64,000 bases of DNA from Hellea sp965224755 (GCA_965224755.1 OZ245061.1:2666001-2730000); one strand, 5' to 3'. Counted from the first letter of the stretch, positions 15,477 through 24,384 are shown. Translations and numbers: made by a program. Notes: generated by a model from the letters alone, not told the origin.

Positions 15477-16300
15477 TCAAAGACGGCGGCTAGGCTTTCG
15501 GCCCCAATACCTTCGCGGATTTGGCGAAGTTCGTAATAAACAGCCGCAACCCCGGCGGCGCCAATCATTGTCGATATAGCCTGCGCCAGCGCAGAAAAAA
15601 CAGCATTGGCAAAATGGAACGCCGTCGATCCACCTTCCAGCAATACGGTTGTCGGGTCCCCGGCAATAAGCGTAAACGCGCCTAATATTGCCCCTATAAT
15701 ACTAGATATCACCGTAATGATAATCCAGAGCAACAATATCCAACGTTTATAGCCCGAAGTTAATTGCCAGCTTCGCGAGATGGACTCCGTGATAGATTTT
15801 CCTTCGACAATCAAAATCGGCGCCGCAATTGACCACCCCAGCGCGATGAGAATGCCCGGAACAATTAACAGCAAGAACCCGCCCATCATGGCAAGGCCAT
15901 AAAGAATGCCAAGTCCGAGCAAGGGGAAAAAATAGCGCAATCCAATCCGGGCCGACTCGCCAAATGAAGCGCGCTGGCCGTTAAAATCCGCGATAGAGGC
16001 GTAAATTAATGCGCCCTGCAATATAACACTGCCGATGAGAACAACAATGACAGTCACAAAAGTAATGACAAGAAACCCGCCCATATAAGCCGTGTTGATT
16101 TCATCTCCATTGAGCATGCCGCCGTTCAAGCCCAAAAATATCGGCAATAGGCCGACAATAAACATTGGCAGGCCGACAATCAGGAGCGAGGCCAGAAAAA
16201 AGGTCGCAAAATTGTTCTTAATTGCCGCAAATGTGCGGTTGATAACGCGTCCAATATCAAATTCCGGCTTGGGCGCAGCGTAATCTATCGTATCGGCCAT
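15473..16300 (-). CDS. Multi-pass membrane protein (glycerophosphoryl-diester-phosphodiesterase-membrane-domain/YciC-like)
   Basis: 275 residues with about six membrane segments. The N-terminal amphipathic start FDIGRVINRTFAAIKNNFATFF is typical of uncharacterised YciC / DUF-type inner-membrane proteins. It is followed by GLPMFIVGLLPIFLG, GFLVITFVTVIVVLIGSVI, LGILYGLAMMGGFLLLIVPGILI, a conserved WSIAAPILIVEGKSITESI motif and two more helices. Function unknown. It is the last gene of the leftward chain that starts with the HNH nuclease, nine bases after the phosphatase gene. Confidence 0.75.
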   Translation of the reverse strand: MADTIDYAAPKPEFDIGRVINRTFAAIKNNFATFFLASLLIVGLPMFIVGLLPIFLGLNGGMLNGDEINTAYMGGFLVITFVTVIVVLIGSVILQGALIYASIADFNGQRASFGESARIGLRYFFPLLGLGILYGLAMMGGFLLLIVPGILIALGWSIAAPILIVEGKSITESISRSWQLTSGYKRWILLLWIIITVISSIIGAILGAFTLIAGDPTTVLLEGGSTAFHFANAVFSALAQAISTMIGAAGVAAVYYELRQIREGIGAESLAAVFD

Positions 16301-16309
16301 GGGCTCTCT

Positions 16310-16819
16310 CTAATCTCCGTAACGCTGAATTTCGCTCTCTATTTTATCAGCATAGCGGCTTACAATATAAAGCCGGTCATATTCTGTGGCTTCAATAATA
16401 GGCTCCCCGCCCTCACCGCCGAGAGCTTCTGCCAAAGCCGGCGTTGTATTGGAATGACCGACGACCAAAATATGTCCGGTTTGACCCAATAGCCCATCGG
16501 CAAATTCCGATAAAAGTCCCGGATTATAGAGGTCTACAGACAGGCCTTTATCGCGCGCAATAGGCGCGGCGGTATCGCGCGTGCGCCGGTAATCAGAGGA
16601 ATAAACCGCCGTAAGCGAAACATCTTTCAAACGCGCTTGTAAATCCCGCGCGCGTTTCTCGCCGACTTCAGTCAAAGCCGGGTCAGGCTTCTCCGCCGTC
16701 TTCTCGGCATGGCGAACAAGATAATAGACGGCGTCGGGCACAGTTTCTTTGGGCACGCAGCCTGCCAGAAAAAGAAATGAGAGAAACCCTAAGGCGCAAT
16801 ATTTCAATAGTTTTGTCAT
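16310..16819 (-). CDS. Histidine-phosphatase-superfamily lipoprotein
   Basis: 169-residue protein with a lipoprotein signal (LSFLFLAGC, lipobox Cys near residue 19), so it is probably membrane-anchored in the periplasm. The phosphoglycerate-mutase-like motif YYLVRHAEKT carries the RH catalytic pair. SSDYRRTRDTAAP and the second His in ILVVGHSNTTPAL complete the active site. The length is short but complete for SixA-like phosphatases. The substrate is unknown. The ATG at 16817-16819 overlaps the NnrU stop in an ATGA arrangement, which fixes the start. Confidence 0.85.
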   Translation of the reverse strand: MTKLLKYCALGFLSFLFLAGCVPKETVPDAVYYLVRHAEKTAEKPDPALTEVGEKRARDLQARLKDVSLTAVYSSDYRRTRDTAAPIARDKGLSVDLYNPGLLSEFADGLLGQTGHILVVGHSNTTPALAEALGGEGGEPIIEATEYDRLYIVSRYADKIESEIQRYGD

Positions 16820-17400
16820 ATCACACCAACTCCAAATAATAATACATGACCGCCCATAAACAGTAAAACGTATAGGCCAAGCCCGATGATAATGGCCAGC
16901 CCATCCCATTTAGCGGACGGCAAGACAGACGGCAAGACAGATGTTTGCGGCGGTGCGGCGCGGCGTTTCACCGCGATACGGTCAATCACAGCATAGGCAA
17001 GGAACAGGCCAAAAAGAATAACCGCATTTAGCTCGCCATTAGAAAGCAAATGCCCGAGCGCCCAGATTTTAACAGAGACTAACATCGGATGTTTCAGCCG
17101 CGCCTTAATATGCCCAGCGGGCATTTGCGATGCGGCGAGGAATATCAGGGCCAGCAGCATGAGGATATAATTGACCGACGGGCCCCATGATGGCGGCGTG
17201 TAAATTTCGGGCGACGGCCGCATTTGTATATAACCCATAATCAACATGACAAAACCAGCCAGAGAGATCAGTGAATAAAGTCCCATATATTTGACAAAAC
17301 CAAGTGTCTCGCGCAAATCTTTCCCCGGCGCGCGGCTGCGAAATATACTATAAAAATGCGGGATAAAAAAAACAGCCAGACCTATAAGAAACAAACTCAT
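16816..17400 (-). CDS. NnrU family membrane protein
   Basis: 194-residue inner-membrane protein with about five helices. It matches the NnrU/isoprenylcysteine-methyltransferase-like fold: LFLIGLAVFFIPHFYSIF at the start, the basic loop RLKHPMLVSVKIWALGHLL and NGELNAVILFGLFLAYAVID. NnrU proteins were first noted near nitric-oxide reductase genes but also occur without denitrification genes, as here. The function is not established. Both ends overlap neighbours by four bases (ATGA), indicating translational coupling. Confidence 0.85.
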   Translation of the reverse strand: MSLFLIGLAVFFIPHFYSIFRSRAPGKDLRETLGFVKYMGLYSLISLAGFVMLIMGYIQMRPSPEIYTPPSWGPSVNYILMLLALIFLAASQMPAGHIKARLKHPMLVSVKIWALGHLLSNGELNAVILFGLFLAYAVIDRIAVKRRAAPPQTSVLPSVLPSAKWDGLAIIIGLGLYVLLFMGGHVLLFGVGVI

Positions 17401-17996
17401 TTCCGGTAGGCCTTTTTGATAATCACAGGCTTGGTTAAAAATTGCCCTTGCAGAAATTCCTCTTCCGTCGGGCGCTTGGCCTCTTGGGCCTGAATCGCGC
17501 GGGGAACATCCAGCGAACTGACAACTTTGCCAAACACGGCATAGCCCTGCCCGTCCGCATTACGCGCCCCGCCATAATCGAGAAAATCATTATTGCCGAG
17601 ATTGATAAAGATATAGGCGGCGCTGCCCGTCCCCGGCGCGTCGCGGGCAATGGCAATACTCCCCGCTATATTAGACAAGCTCGTATCCTGCGTCGTCTCG
17701 TGCGCGATACCTTCTGTCAGAGGCTCCATATCCAGACGCCCGCCTTGTATGAGTGACATGCCCATTTCTCGCGGGTCATTATCGGACCGAACCGTGCGGT
17801 AAAATCCCTGCCCATTATAAAAGCCGCGATCAACATAGTTCAGGAAATCCGCCGCCGAAACCGGGGCTTTGTCAGGATAGACTTCGATCTCAATAATGCC
17901 GAGATCGGTTTCAAAAATCACATTAGGCGTGGTATCGACTTTAGGCCCGCAGGCCGCCAAAGCGCTTAGCGAGAAGGCTAGCCAGACCGCCCTCAT
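17397..17996 (-). CDS. Cyclophilin-type peptidyl-prolyl isomerase lipoprotein
   Basis: 199 residues with a lipobox (LSALAACGP), so probably a membrane-anchored periplasmic proline isomerase. Cyclophilin features are VIFETDLGIIEIEVYPDKAP, ADFLNYVDRGFYNGQGFYR, SLIQGGRL, IAIARDAPGTGSAAYIFIN and YAVFGKVVSSLDV. The active-site Arg equivalent (FYR) is kept. The gene starts on an ATG that overlaps the stop of the 55-aa gene upstream (ATGA). Confidence 0.9.
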   Translation of the reverse strand: MRAVWLAFSLSALAACGPKVDTTPNVIFETDLGIIEIEVYPDKAPVSAADFLNYVDRGFYNGQGFYRTVRSDNDPREMGMSLIQGGRLDMEPLTEGIAHETTQDTSLSNIAGSIAIARDAPGTGSAAYIFINLGNNDFLDYGGARNADGQGYAVFGKVVSSLDVPRAIQAQEAKRPTEEEFLQGQFLTKPVIIKKAYRK

Positions 17997-18160
17997 TTAT
18001 CTTTGTCGATTTTCTTGCGCTCATTGGCTTTGAAAGCCAGATCAAATCCTAGGATGGAGATAATCGAGGCAAAGATCGCAAAAAGCGGGTGGCGAAGCGC
18101 TGCCAGAACCATGAGGCCAAGGACAACACCGATAATCAGAGCATAGGGATGAATTTTCAT
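17993..18160 (-). CDS. 55-aa single-pass small membrane protein
   Basis: A short gene of 55 residues: MKIHPYALIIGVVLGLMVLA, then RHPLFAIFASIISILGFDLA and a charged tail FKANERKKIDKDK. It has one or two membrane helices with a basic C-terminus. Its ATG (18158-18160) overlaps the HNH stop and its TGA (17993-17995) overlaps the cyclophilin start, each as ATGA. This double overlap is the main evidence that it is translated. Function unknown. Confidence 0.75.
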   Translation of the reverse strand: MKIHPYALIIGVVLGLMVLAALRHPLFAIFASIISILGFDLAFKANERKKIDKDK

Positions 18161-18753
18161 GCCTTTAACTCCACATCCCAGTACAAATAGTCAAGCCATG
18201 TTTCATGTAAATGATTGGGCGGAAAACGGCGGCCTTGGGCTTGAAGCTGGTGCATGGACGGCTGAGCGGGCTTGATTTTGGGATGCATCCCCGCCTCTTT
18301 GGGCAAGCGCCCGCCTTTTTTAAGATTACATTTCGAGCAGGCCGCAACGATATTCTTCCATGTTGTCCGCCCGCCCAGACGCCTCGGAACCAAATGATCA
18401 AAGGTTAACTCGTCCGGGCTGTCGCAATAAACACATTCAAAACCATCGCGCAGAAACAGGTTAAACCGGGTAAAGGCGGGCGAGCGGTTTTGCGGTACAT
18501 AGTCTTTTAGCGCAACAACGCTGGGAATTTCCATTTCAAAACTGACCGAGCGCACGGTTTGCTCATAGTGATTAACCACCTGAACACGGTCAAGAAACAC
18601 GGCTTTTACAGCATCCTGCCAAGACCAGAGCGAGAGCGGGAAATAGGAAAGCGGCTGATAATCTGCGTTTAGGATGAGGCAGGGGTAATTGCCTTGCGCC
18701 ACAGGCGACACGCCCTTCGCGGACGTCGCCAGATGCAGGTCAATAGCGCTCAT
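18157..18753 (-). CDS. HNH endonuclease
   Basis: 198-residue HNH-nuclease family protein. The zinc-binding/catalytic core is visible: FECVYCDSPDELTFDHLVP (first CxxC plus the DH pair) and NIVAACSKCNLKKGGRLP (second CxxC with N and K). The N-terminal half (PCLILNADYQPLSYFPLSLW, a conserved NADYQPL) and the C-terminal HETWLDYLYWDVE match a chromosomal HNH family widespread in Alphaproteobacteria with unknown role. I chose the ATG at 18751-18753 behind GTAGGGGGCG; an upstream ATG (18777) would add eight residues. It heads the leftward ATGA-coupled chain. Confidence 0.88.
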   Translation of the reverse strand: MSAIDLHLATSAKGVSPVAQGNYPCLILNADYQPLSYFPLSLWSWQDAVKAVFLDRVQVVNHYEQTVRSVSFEMEIPSVVALKDYVPQNRSPAFTRFNLFLRDGFECVYCDSPDELTFDHLVPRRLGGRTTWKNIVAACSKCNLKKGGRLPKEAGMHPKIKPAQPSMHQLQAQGRRFPPNHLHETWLDYLYWDVELKA

Positions 18754-18978
18754 TCTACGCCCCCTACCGCATGCCAATGCTTTAAAAGATTACAGTAACT
18801 GAAAACAAGGCTCCCTGATTTGATATGCCCGATTTGATATGGGTGCACCTAACCAGAACGGCGGATTAATAACAAGGGTATGAATTTTCCCCATAAAATC
18901 GCGGTATTTCGGACTTTGGAATGCCCATGCCATCCTCTACACAAGGCAAAAGCCACATGATTCGAGAAAGAGAGTCAC

Positions 18979-20220
18979 ATGCGATTCGCCTTATCATTAT
19001 GTTTGGCTTTAGCCTTTACCGCCCCTTCTGTGGCCGCTCCCGGCGATAGTGTAAAGCTGAACGATAAAACGGCGCGGCGCGCGCCTATGCCTCTTGGCAA
19101 GCAATTGCGCACATCGAGCTCGGGTCTGCAAACAATAGACGGCATGGCGCTCACCGAGGCCGCCAAAGGTCTGGGACAAGTTTCGACTATAGCGCTGGCG
19201 CAAGACGGTACGCTATACGCCGCTGAAGGCAAACGCGGGCGTATTTGGCAACTGACGGACCGCAATCAAGACGGCACCTTCGAGCACCGCCGCCCCCTGC
19301 CCCAAAGCTTTGATCATCCCAGCGCTATCGCCGTCATCGGCGAGACGCTTTATGTCGCTGACCGCGCCGCGCTTTGGGCTATAAAACCCTTAGCCCCGAA
19401 ACAACAGCTCGCCAGTTTGGCAAACTCACAAAGCGCTGATCAAAAATACTTGCTGACGGCGCAAGACGGCCAGCTCATTCTTGGCCTCAACACATCCGGT
19501 CATCAGGCGCGGCTGATAAATGTCGATATCGAGACGGGACAGGCGCAATTGATCAGCTCTGATACAGGTACCTTAACGGCTATCGCCGGGCGGGGGGTGC
19601 AGACATTGCGGCTAGGCCTGCAGTCAAAAATAAGCCGCCCAAACACTCCAAGCCGGACAGAAACGGGCACCGGGACAACGCTCACCGGCCTTCTATTACC
19701 CGCCTATTCGGGAACCGTAAAAAACTGGCCGGGGCGGCTTGATAATCATATCATCGCCGCGCAGGCCGGGCCGGGCGCTATGCGCCTACTCGCGATTCCT
19801 ACCGAATTCGGACAGACCGCTGATCAGGCCTTTGTGCTGGTTGACGGCTTTATGACCCGCTCAGGCCGCAATGCCTGGGGACGGCCCGGCGCTATGGTCA
19901 TGGATCAGCGCGGGCTGTTTTTTTTGGATAAATGGAACGGCTCGATCTGGCATCTCTCCGGCCGCAAATCGCCGATCACAAAAACAATAGTGCCCTTAAA
20001 GTCGAAAAATGAGCGCCCCGAGAAAATCGCGAAATCCGAAGAAACGCCAAAGGCCTCGCCGCTTCTGCAAGGTAGCGGCATCACCACGGCCAGCCAAATC
20101 GGAACCGCTTCCACAATTACTGTCGGCTCGGTTCTGAAAAAAGACTATGAGGATAAGAAGCGAAAAATCCGCGAGGAGAAGAAGCGCGAAAAAGATAATC
20201 TCACTAGCCCCGATGAATAG
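18979..20220 (+). CDS. Secreted beta-propeller protein, sorbosone-dehydrogenase-like
   Basis: 413 residues with a signal peptide (MRFALSLCLALAFTAPSVAA). The central part reads as propeller blades: STIALAQDGTLYAAEGKRGR, the Asp-rich loop DRNQDGTFEHRRPLP, HPSAIAVIGETLYVADRAAL and GAMVMDQRGLFFLDKWNGSI. These resemble PQQ-dependent sugar (sorbosone/glucose) dehydrogenases, but I cannot confirm the PQQ or calcium ligands. The last ~50 residues are highly charged (KKDYEDKKRKIREEKKREK), unusual for a secreted enzyme. It is monocistronic and an enzymatic role is unproven. Confidence 0.7.
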   Translation: MRFALSLCLALAFTAPSVAAPGDSVKLNDKTARRAPMPLGKQLRTSSSGLQTIDGMALTEAAKGLGQVSTIALAQDGTLYAAEGKRGRIWQLTDRNQDGTFEHRRPLPQSFDHPSAIAVIGETLYVADRAALWAIKPLAPKQQLASLANSQSADQKYLLTAQDGQLILGLNTSGHQARLINVDIETGQAQLISSDTGTLTAIAGRGVQTLRLGLQSKISRPNTPSRTETGTGTTLTGLLLPAYSGTVKNWPGRLDNHIIAAQAGPGAMRLLAIPTEFGQTADQAFVLVDGFMTRSGRNAWGRPGAMVMDQRGLFFLDKWNGSIWHLSGRKSPITKTIVPLKSKNERPEKIAKSEETPKASPLLQGSGITTASQIGTASTITVGSVLKKDYEDKKRKIREEKKREKDNLTSPDE

Positions 20221-20313
20221 GTCCTGAGCCTAGAGCTTTTTAATATTCACAAAAAGGCCCGCATTTTTCTGGTTGGTCTTGTCACCTTACCAATTTCCGC
20301 CTAGGCGCAGAAC

Positions 20314-21495
20314 ATGGCCGCACTATCTTACGACATCATCATTATCGGCGCGGGGGCGGCGGGTCTTATGTGCGGGGCCATCGCTGGGGGGCGCGGTAAA
20401 TCCGTTCTTATCATCGACCATGCCGACAAACCCGGCGAGAAAATCCGTATCTCCGGCGGCGGGCGGTGTAATTTCACCAATATTCATTGCGGGCCGGAGA
20501 ATTTCATTTCGCAAAATCCGCATTTTTGCAAATCCGCTCTTAGCCGTTACAGCCCCTCTGATTTCATTGATCTCGTCAGGCGCTATAAAATCGGCTTTCA
20601 CGAAAAGACCAAGGGCCAGCTTTTTTGCGATGGGCGCAGCCAGCAAATTATCGACATGCTTTTAGCTGAATGCGAAAAGGCAGGCAACGAGATTAGGTTG
20701 GCGACGACAGTCTTGGGTATCCAAAAATTTGACGACGGCTACGTCGTCACAACCTCCCATCAATCGCTCAATACTGATAAAGTCGTTATCGCTTGCGGCG
20801 GGCCGTCCATCCCGAAAATGGGGGCGAGTGGTTACGGCTATAAAATCGCCGAGCAATTTGGAATAAATATCATCACCCCTGTCCCGGCTCTCGTTCCGCT
20901 AACTTTTACCGACGGCCTCAAAGAACCTCTGAAAGCCTTATCCGGCGTTAGCGCCGACAGCCGCGTTCACCACGAAACGACGCGCTTTGACGAGGCCCTA
21001 CTCTTCACTCACCGAGGCTTATCAGGCCCGGCTATTTTGCAAATCAGTTCTTACTGGTCTGCGGGAGATGCCATCACAATAGACCTTGCGCCGTCCGTTG
21101 ATATTCTCGCGGCCCTGAAAGCCGCCCGCACGGAAACGCCTCGCCTTGCCCCTAAAACTTGGCTGGCGCAATATCTACCCGCGCGATTGGCCGAATTTAT
21201 TGCAGGCCAGATCAAAGATCAGCGCCTCGCCGATATGAGCGATGTCAGCGCCGCCAATCTCGCGCTTATGACCCAAAAATGGCGCGTAAAGCCCGCAGGC
21301 AGTGAAGGCTTTCGCACCGCCGAAGTCACCAAAGGCGGGGTCAACACCGACGCGCTATCCTCCAAAACCATGGAGGCCAAGACTGTGCCGGGGCTTTATT
21401 TCATTGGCGAAGTCGTCGACGTCACAGGCCACCTCGGCGGCCATAATTTCCAATGGGCCTGGGCCAGCGCCGCCGCTTGCGGTGAGGCGATTTAG
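20314..21495 (+). CDS. HI0933/BaiN-like flavoprotein (NAD(P)/FAD-dependent oxidoreductase)
   Basis: 393-residue FAD protein. The dinucleotide-binding motif IIIIGAGAAGLMCG starts at about residue 9, followed by the family signature KIRISGGGRCNFTN, the central VVIACGGPSIPKMGASGYGY, FTHRGLSGPAILQISSYW and the C-terminal LYFIGEVVDVTGHLGGHNF. This is the HI0933/YhiN family. BaiN of gut bacteria was named for bile-acid dehydroxylation, but the environmental homologs have no proven reaction. It is monocistronic. Confidence 0.9.
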   Translation: MAALSYDIIIIGAGAAGLMCGAIAGGRGKSVLIIDHADKPGEKIRISGGGRCNFTNIHCGPENFISQNPHFCKSALSRYSPSDFIDLVRRYKIGFHEKTKGQLFCDGRSQQIIDMLLAECEKAGNEIRLATTVLGIQKFDDGYVVTTSHQSLNTDKVVIACGGPSIPKMGASGYGYKIAEQFGINIITPVPALVPLTFTDGLKEPLKALSGVSADSRVHHETTRFDEALLFTHRGLSGPAILQISSYWSAGDAITIDLAPSVDILAALKAARTETPRLAPKTWLAQYLPARLAEFIAGQIKDQRLADMSDVSAANLALMTQKWRVKPAGSEGFRTAEVTKGGVNTDALSSKTMEAKTVPGLYFIGEVVDVTGHLGGHNFQWAWASAAACGEAI

Positions 21496-21497
21496 CT

Positions 21498-21599
21498 TTA
21501 TTTTTTGCTATCCAGAATCTTGGGCATAAAATAGGCTACAGCCAAGCTGAATATAGAAATAATTCCTGCAACAATGTAAAATCCGATTTCGCCTGTCAT
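21498..21599 (-). CDS. 33-aa single-helix membrane peptide
   Basis: MTGEIGFYIVAGIISIFSLA followed by VAYFMPKILDSKK: one membrane helix and a basic end. Its ATG (21597-21599) overlaps the stop of the gene at 21596-21847 as ATGA, the main sign that it is translated. It lies convergent with the flavoprotein gene. Function unknown. Confidence 0.5.
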   Translation of the reverse strand: MTGEIGFYIVAGIISIFSLAVAYFMPKILDSKK

Positions 21600-21847
21600 T
21601 GCTTTGGGCCTTTCTCATCTTCTAGCTTGGTGAGCATATACCAAGATATGGCAAAAGTTAAGACTGAAACGCAAAAAGCAATGAATGTTGAGAATATATT
21701 ATATGATTCAGGCTTTCTAAAAGGCTCAATGAGCGCCACTGCCATAAAACCTAGCGATATGGTTCTAAACCATGATGCGGTTGTTTTTAAAACCTCGTTC
21801 CGCGCTATTGTTGGAAGCCTTGGGGTTGTAGTTTTTGCCATATACAT
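21596..21847 (-). CDS. Small two-helix membrane protein
   Basis: 83 residues: a basic N-terminus (MAKTTTPRLPTIARNEVLK), two hydrophobic segments (TISLGFMAVALIEPF and FSTFIAFCVSVLTFAISWYML) and a charged end. No family recognised. An opposite-strand reading frame (21627-21884) covers the same bases but looks like a shadow. The ribosome-binding site is weak. A second ATG two codons in (21841) is possible. Together with the 33-aa gene it forms a two-gene unit of unknown role. Confidence 0.6.
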   Translation of the reverse strand: MYMAKTTTPRLPTIARNEVLKTTASWFRTISLGFMAVALIEPFRKPESYNIFSTFIAFCVSVLTFAISWYMLTKLEDEKGPKQ

Positions 21848-21924
21848 TCTATACAGGCTTTTATATATAAATACATCTATTTAATACGCTTTTCAAATTT
21901 GAATATCTGTCCTAGCAAAGCGTT

Positions 21925-22716
21925 ATGAAAACCATCGATCTTAATGCGGATTTGGGCGAAGCGGATGATGCGCCCCATAACCGTGAATGGGCGGCGTCCG
22001 AGCGCGAGATGCTGCGCTATATCAGTTCTGCCAATATTGCCTGCGGTGGTCATGCCGGAACGGAGGCGTCTATGCGGGATATGGTTCGGGGCGCGATAGA
22101 AAACGGCGTGGTTATCGGCGCGCATCCGGCTTTTCCCGATAAGGTAAATTTCGGGCGGAGGCCCCTGAAACTGGGTGCGGATATATCAGCGAACGTATTA
22201 AAAACATCGCTGATAAAACAAATCGTAACACTGGCCGAAATCGCCGCTGATGAAGGCACATTCATCGCTTATGTAAAGCCGCATGGCGCGCTTTATAATG
22301 ACGCAGTTATCGAGCCGGAAAAAGCCGATCTCATCGCTGAGATCATTGCTAAGATTGATCTAAAACTCATCTTTATGGGCGGGCCAAACTCCGAAATGGG
22401 CAAAGCCGCCAAGCGGCATAATCTCGCCTTCATCGCCGAGGGTTTCATTGATCGCCGCTATAAAGATGACGGACATTTGCAAAGCCGTAATATTGACGGA
22501 GCCGTGATCAAAGACCAATCCGCCCGCCTCGCGCAGGCCCGGCAATTAGCTACCGCCCAAACCGTGACAACGGCGAGCGGAAAAACAATCGCCATTCCCG
22601 CCCAAACACTATGCCTGCATGGCGACAGCGCCGGAGCCGTAGAAACCGCGCGGCTGGCCCGGCGCGAAATCGAAGCCGCCGGCCTGACCATAAAGGCTTT
22701 CGCACATGTCGCTTAA
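21925..22716 (+). CDS. pxpA: 5-oxoprolinase subunit A (LamB/YcsF family)
   Basis: 263 residues. Typical LamB/YcsF segments are IDLNADLGE, SSANIACGGHAG, VIGAHPAFPDKVNFGRRPL, YVKPHGALYNDAV, AEGFIDRRYKDDGHLQSR and TLCLHGDSAGAVETA. With PxpB and PxpC it forms the ATP-dependent prokaryotic 5-oxoprolinase that opens pyroglutamate to glutamate, a metabolite-repair function. The overlap with pxpB (11 bases) shows an operon. Confidence 0.95.
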   Translation: MKTIDLNADLGEADDAPHNREWAASEREMLRYISSANIACGGHAGTEASMRDMVRGAIENGVVIGAHPAFPDKVNFGRRPLKLGADISANVLKTSLIKQIVTLAEIAADEGTFIAYVKPHGALYNDAVIEPEKADLIAEIIAKIDLKLIFMGGPNSEMGKAAKRHNLAFIAEGFIDRRYKDDGHLQSRNIDGAVIKDQSARLAQARQLATAQTVTTASGKTIAIPAQTLCLHGDSAGAVETARLARREIEAAGLTIKAFAHVA

Positions 22717-23416
22717 GCCGCCCATTATCCTGCCCTACGGGGATAGCGCCCTGCTTGTCCAATATGTGCCCCAAGATGATATCCAAGGCTTTTCGCAAAA
22801 GATAAATGACGCCGTTCATCATCTTGCGGCGGCTCTGCGGGCGCAGCCGCAATGGACGGAATTAGTGCCGGCTTATGACAGCTTGCTCTGCGTCTTTAAT
22901 TTGGCCGAGCTTTCCCTTGAGGCAGCCGAGCAGCACATAAAGCAAGCCCTTAGCTCACAAGCCCCGCCCGCAATTTCCCCCGCGATTTCAGTTGGGAAAA
23001 CCATTGATATCCCCATCGTTTATGGCGGCGCATATGGCCCGGATATGGGCGCTATAAAAAAATCCAGCGGCCTGTCCAAAGCCGAAATTATCGCCCTTCA
23101 TTGCGCCGAGCCTTACCGGGTTTGCATGATGGGTTTTATTCCCGGCTTTTGCTTTCTCTCCGAAGCTCCCGCCGCTTTGCACCATCCGCGCCGCGCCAGC
23201 CCGCGCGCCAAAATCCCGGCAGGCTCTGTCGGTATTGCAGGCTGGCAAACCGGCATATACGGGCTGGAGAGTCCGGGCGGCTGGCAGATTATCGGGCGCA
23301 CGCCTCTGAAAATATTTGATAAAGATCGCGCAAAACCTTTTTTGATAGAAGCCGGAGACACTGTGCGCTTTGTGCCGTCGGGGCCTGATATTTTCTCAAA
23401 TGGGATTTTCAAATGA
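22706..23416 (+). CDS. pxpB: 5-oxoprolinase subunit B (KipI family)
   Basis: 236 residues of the carboxyltransferase subdomain C/D family. Signatures are LPYGDSALLVQYV, ELVPAYDSLLCVF, DIPIVYGGAYGPDM, MGFIPGFCFLSEAP, HPRRASPRAKIPAGSVGIAG and GGWQIIGRTPLKIF. It is the partner of PxpC in pyroglutamate opening; the Bacillus homolog KipI was first known as an inhibitor of a sporulation kinase. It overlaps both flanking genes. Confidence 0.95.
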   Translation: MSLKPPIILPYGDSALLVQYVPQDDIQGFSQKINDAVHHLAAALRAQPQWTELVPAYDSLLCVFNLAELSLEAAEQHIKQALSSQAPPAISPAISVGKTIDIPIVYGGAYGPDMGAIKKSSGLSKAEIIALHCAEPYRVCMMGFIPGFCFLSEAPAALHHPRRASPRAKIPAGSVGIAGWQTGIYGLESPGGWQIIGRTPLKIFDKDRAKPFLIEAGDTVRFVPSGPDIFSNGIFK

Positions 23417-24360
23417 TTGAAATTCTCAATGGCGGCACCCAAACAACGGTGCAAGATGCGGGGCGGCCCGGCTTACGGCATTGGGGAATTCCGGCCAGCG
23501 GCGCGGCGGATAAGCTCTCTTTTGCGCTCGCCAATTGGATGGCGGGTAATCGCTGGGACGCCCCAGCGCTGGAATGCGCGCTGGGCGGGTTGCATGTAAA
23601 ATTCGGCGCAGACACAACCATCGCTCTGGCGGGGGCTGAAATGTGGGCGCAGATCAACGGCATGAACGCCAAAAACTTCTGCGCCATCACTGTGCGAAAG
23701 GGCGATATTTTGACACTGAGTTTTCCGCGTGATGGCTGCCGCGCCTATATCGCCATTGCGGGCGGGCTTAAATTACCGGAATTTATGGGCAGCGCCGCAA
23801 CCTATCTCCCCGCGCAAATCGGCGGGCTCGAAGGCCGCGCCCTCAAGGCGGGGGATGAAATTGCGGTCAGCAACCGCCCCAGCGCCGCGCCGCGCAAAAT
23901 TCCGCAAGGCTACACGCCCATATTGTCGCGCCATGTTGTATTGCGCTCGCGCATAGCCCCTGAATGGGACGCGCTCAGCCTGCCCAGCCAGCGTCATTTA
24001 TTTGTCAGTCCTTTTCTCGCCTCACTCGCGACAGACCGTATGGGCTCGCGTCTGCGCGGCGACCGGATTACAACGCAAAAACCGGTCTCAATGACCAGCT
24101 CCCCTTTATTGCCCGGCACATTGCAAATCCCGCCTGACGGCCAGCCTATCCTCGCTTTGGCCGATGGTCATTGCACCGGCGGCTATGTGCGCGCATTACA
24201 GGTCATCCGCGCCGATCTGTGGCTACTCGGCCAGATCGCGCCCGGCTCGCAGGTCAGTTTTCGCCGCTGTTTTGCTGAAAACGCCCCTAAAATACTGGCG
24301 GGGCGCAATAGTTTTTACGCCGCGAAATATGGCGGAATGATAGACGGGTTTGCCTTTTAG
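23413..24360 (+). CDS. pxpC: 5-oxoprolinase subunit C (biotin-dependent carboxyltransferase family)
   Basis: 315 residues. Family segments are IEILNGGTQTTVQDAGRPGL, GIPASGAADKLSFALAN, ALECALGGLHVKF and CRAYIAIAGGL, with a C-terminal GQPILALADGHCTGGYVRA. Despite the family name it has no biotin-carrier domain. It overlaps pxpB by four bases (ATGA). The pabB-pabC fusion follows after 24 bases and may share the transcript. Confidence 0.93.
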   Translation: MIEILNGGTQTTVQDAGRPGLRHWGIPASGAADKLSFALANWMAGNRWDAPALECALGGLHVKFGADTTIALAGAEMWAQINGMNAKNFCAITVRKGDILTLSFPRDGCRAYIAIAGGLKLPEFMGSAATYLPAQIGGLEGRALKAGDEIAVSNRPSAAPRKIPQGYTPILSRHVVLRSRIAPEWDALSLPSQRHLFVSPFLASLATDRMGSRLRGDRITTQKPVSMTSSPLLPGTLQIPPDGQPILALADGHCTGGYVRALQVIRADLWLLGQIAPGSQVSFRRCFAENAPKILAGRNSFYAAKYGGMIDGFAF

Positions 24361-24384
24361 GCGGGGCAGGTTTATGGGCGCAAT

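Noticed and set aside
21627..21884. Plus-strand 85-codon frame opposite the 83-aa membrane gene
   Set aside because: The minus-strand frame has a plausible two-helix layout and an ATGA overlap with a further frame; the plus-strand frame has neither. Some doubt remains.
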